This document shows, piece after piece, positions 6,361 through 7,622 of a stretch of 7,622 nt of DNA. The stretch is from an uncultured Anaerocolumna sp. (lineage in GTDB: Bacteria; Bacillota; Clostridia; Lachnospirales; Lachnospiraceae), in assembly GCA_937901695.1 (NCBI GenBank), contig CALDJN010000084.1, positions 1-7,622 of the forward strand, read 5' to 3'. The notes under the pieces are model-generated. The model was not told the DNA's origin. It ran no database searches and saw only the letters and a program-made list of their open reading frames with translations. Numbering within the stretch: position 1 is the first letter of the stretch; every line of letters begins with the position of its first letter. Both the position numbers and the translations under genes were made by a program.

Positions 6361-6559
6361 ACTTATTTGTGTTTAGGTTCATAATCACGTGTTCTATTGT
6401 TTTAGTTCTGACTATGGCAGCTCATCTCCCTTTTGTTCATCTTGTAGCGGAATGGTCTGAACCCACGAAGGTAAGGCAATTAAGCAAGTAAAAGTGAAAA
6501 CAGATGGAACTGTAACGTTCTATCTGGAAATTAAAATTTATTTTGCAATCTTTGGATAA
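6361..6559. other. Gene-free stretch between divergent promoters, with one hairpin
   Basis: No supported gene lies here. Short open frames exist, such as one ending at the TAA around 6558 after about 30 codons, but they lack start sites with ribosome sites. The one clear structure is a hairpin: CAGATGGAAC (6501-6510) pairs with GTTCTATCTG (6517-6526) over ten positions, one of them G-T, around a 6-nt loop. On the minus strand it is followed by the T-rich TTTTCACTTTT, so it could act as a weak terminator in that direction, although no minus-strand gene leads into it. Confidence 0.5.
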
Positions 6560-6587
6560 TTTACCAGGGTTTTTGTAATAATATAAT
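6560..6587 (+). promoter_or_regulatory. Predicted promoter of the ferredoxin gene
   Basis: TTTACC (6560-6565, 4 of 6 to the -35 consensus) and a perfect TATAAT (6582-6587) are spaced by 16 nt. Transcription would begin near 6594, just before the ribosome site at 6596-6605, giving a very short leader of about 20 nt. Confidence 0.5.
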
Positions 6588-6595
6588 TGATAATT

Positions 6596-6605
6596 AGGAA
6601 GGAGG
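6596..6605 (+). promoter_or_regulatory. Ribosome binding site that fixes the ferredoxin start
   Basis: AGGAAGGAGG lies 8 nt before the ATG at 6614. An earlier in-frame ATG at 6587 would place this site inside the coding region and add nine residues not expected in a clostridial ferredoxin, so 6614 is the better start. Confidence 0.85.
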
Positions 6606-6613
6606 CAATTTAT

Positions 6614-6805
6614 ATGAAGTCAAAAGTGGATCCAGATTTGTGCATAGGATGTGGTTTATGCCCAAGTATATGTCCAGAAGTGTATAGTTTGGGTGATGAT
6701 GGATTAGCACATGCAATTGAAGAAGAAATTCCGGAAGACAAACTAAAAGATGCAGAAAATGCACGTGATGGCTGTCCTGTCAGCGCAATTGATTTATTTG
6801 AATAA
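6614..6805 (+). CDS. Small [4Fe-4S] ferredoxin, single cluster
   Basis: This 63-aa cytoplasmic protein is a low-potential electron carrier, used in anaerobes by partners such as pyruvate:ferredoxin oxidoreductase, hydrogenase or Rnf. It starts MKSKVDPDLCIGCGLCPSIC, and Cys10, Cys13 and Cys16 followed by Cys54 in GCPVSAI provide the four cluster ligands. The length and the single C-x2-C-x2-C motif with one distant Cys-Pro fit the one-cluster type (as in Thermotoga or Desulfovibrio gigas ferredoxin), not the two-cluster clostridial type. Cys20 corresponds to the cysteine that forms a disulfide in some of those proteins, but no partner cysteine is present here. The middle is very acidic (AIEEEIPEDKLKDAE). 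It is transcribed alone, divergent from the sugar kinase and followed by a hairpin, so its partner enzyme is not shown by context. Confidence 0.95.
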   Translation: MKSKVDPDLCIGCGLCPSICPEVYSLGDDGLAHAIEEEIPEDKLKDAENARDGCPVSAIDLFE

Positions 6806-6860
6806 TATAAAATTTCATTTGTTAATGAAAATGGGGTACCCATGCCCTCTTGGTGATTGT

Positions 6861-6900
6861 GGGATGTTGCAAATAATTAGTATTATATATGCAGCATCCC
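6861..6900 (+). terminator. Possible terminator after the ferredoxin gene
   Basis: GGGATGTTGCA (6861-6871) pairs with TGCAGCATCCC (6890-6900) as an 11-bp stem with one G-T pair, around an 18-nt AT-rich loop. What follows is TATATTACTG and not a solid T run, so termination may be inefficient. It sits 55 nt after the ferredoxin stop codon and before the pyrB promoter. A weaker hairpin (TTTCATT/AATGAAA) lies nearer the stop codon. Confidence 0.5.
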
Positions 6901-6993
6901 TATATTACTGTAATGAATAATTATTTAATTAGTTTCACTAAAAATCTATCAAGAATTTATAAAGAATACTAATAAAAAAAGTGAAAATAACTA

Positions 6994-7022
6994 TTGTAAT
7001 AAAAAAAATGCTATAGTATAAT
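6994..7022 (+). promoter_or_regulatory. Strong predicted sigma-A promoter for pyrB
   Basis: TTGTAA (6994-6999, 4 of 6) and a perfect TATAAT (7017-7022) are spaced by exactly 17 nt, with A-rich DNA in and before the spacer. Transcription should start near 7029, leaving a leader of only about 32 nt that consists mainly of the ribosome site region. Confidence 0.8.
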
Positions 7023-7060
7023 ATGCAGTTGAATACAAAAACAAACATACGGAGGTGCTT

Positions 7061-7622
7061 ATGAAACATATAATTAGTCCCCTTGACTTATCTGTTTCGG
7101 AATTGGATGAAATCTTAGATTTAGCGGAGAACATAATTCAAGATCCTAAAAAATATGCTAATGTTTGCCATGGTAAAAAATTAGCTACCCTATTTTATGA
7201 ACCAAGTACAAGAACTAGATTAAGTTTTGAAGCTGCTATGTTAAATTTAGGCGGCAGCGTATTAGGTTTTTCTTCAGCAGATTCCAGCTCCGCTGCAAAA
7301 GGCGAAAGTGTTGCTGATACAATTCGTGTTATATCTGGTTATGCTGATATATGTGCTATGCGACATCCAAAAGAAGGTGCCCCTTTAGTCGCTTCTAAAT
7401 ACTCTTCCATTCCTGTTATCAATGCCGGTGATGGTGGTCACAATCATCCTACACAAACCCTTACTGATTTATTAACTATAAAACAATTAAAAGGTAGATT
7501 AAACAATTTAACAGTAGGTTTATGCGGTGATTTAAAGTTTGGCAGAACCGTTCATTCCCTGATTAATGCATTAGTTCGTTATGAAAACATCTCATTTGTA
7601 CTTATTTCCCCAGAAGAATTAA
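7061..7622 (+). CDS. pyrB: Aspartate carbamoyltransferase catalytic subunit PyrB (partial, C-terminus beyond right edge)
   Basis: PyrB condenses carbamoyl phosphate with aspartate to give N-carbamoyl-aspartate, the committed step of de novo pyrimidine synthesis, as a cytoplasmic trimer. The visible 187 residues cover the carbamoyl-phosphate domain and the start of the aspartate domain, out of roughly 305-310 usual for the family. The carbamoyl-phosphate signature [13 protein letters not shown] is at 45-57; Ser49-Thr50-Arg51-Thr52 match E. coli Ser52-Arg54-Thr55. Lys80 (SSSAAKGES) matches the Lys84 supplied across the trimer interface. Arg101 (MRHP) matches Arg105. HPTQTLTDL at 129-137 matches His134 and Gln137. 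[12 protein letters not shown] at 156-167 opens the aspartate domain, with Arg162 matching Arg167. The ATG at 7061 follows a GGAGG site 5 nt upstream. A regulatory-chain gene (pyrI) could follow outside the window. Confidence 0.97.
   Translation, partial: MKHIISPLDLSVSELDEILDLAENIIQDPKKYANVCHGKKLATLFYEPSTRTRLSFEAAMLNLGGSVLGFSSADSSSAAKGESVADTIRVISGYADICAMRHPKEGAPLVASKYSSIPVINAGDGGHNHPTQTLTDLLTIKQLKGRLNNLTVGLCGDLKFGRTVHSLINALVRYENISFVLISPEEL

Noticed and set aside
6610..6843. Minus-strand open frame over the ferredoxin gene
   Set aside because: It is the antisense shadow of a well-supported ferredoxin.

Overview
The window looks like chromosomal DNA from a low-GC, Gram-positive anaerobe, most likely a clostridial or Lachnospiraceae-type Firmicute. 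The evidence is the AT-rich sequence, strong AGGAG-type ribosome sites before every real gene, sigma-A-like promoters with 17-nt spacers, a small clostridial ferredoxin and an anaerobe-type aconitase-family hydratase. The genus cannot be named from sequence alone.

Layout. Positions 1-4220 hold three minus-strand genes, in order of transcription: an aconitase-family hydratase (1932-4220), folD (894-1739) and an unrecognised protein with an acidic pentapeptide repeat that runs off the left edge (1-835). folD has its own good promoter in the 192-nt gap behind the hydratase. The unknown gene starts only 58 nt after folD, with no clear promoter, so it is probably co-transcribed. Positions 4221-5110 form an 890-nt gene-free stretch packed with repeats: duplicated short motifs, a 24-bp perfect palindrome followed by a T run, a 20-bp AT palindrome, and a block of about 370 bp with imperfect inverted ends enclosing a tandem array with a period of about 62 bp. 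Next come a minus-strand PfkB-family sugar kinase, probably 2-dehydro-3-deoxygluconate kinase (5111-6133), with a near-consensus promoter and a leader of about 190 nt, and a divergent plus-strand ferredoxin gene (6614-6805). Last is the start of pyrB, aspartate carbamoyltransferase (7061 to the right edge), with its own promoter.

How the genes work together. FolD supplies one-carbon folates, PyrB commits aspartate to pyrimidine synthesis, the kinase phosphorylates KDG from uronate breakdown, and the ferredoxin carries low-potential electrons. The hydratase keeps its iron-sulfur ligands but has changed several catalytic aconitase residues, so its substrate is uncertain. These are mostly independent housekeeping units, not one pathway operon.

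No defence system, CRISPR array, tRNA, rRNA or intact transposase is visible. The least explained parts are the repeat-filled gap at 4260-5060, the pentapeptide-repeat protein and the altered active site of the hydratase.
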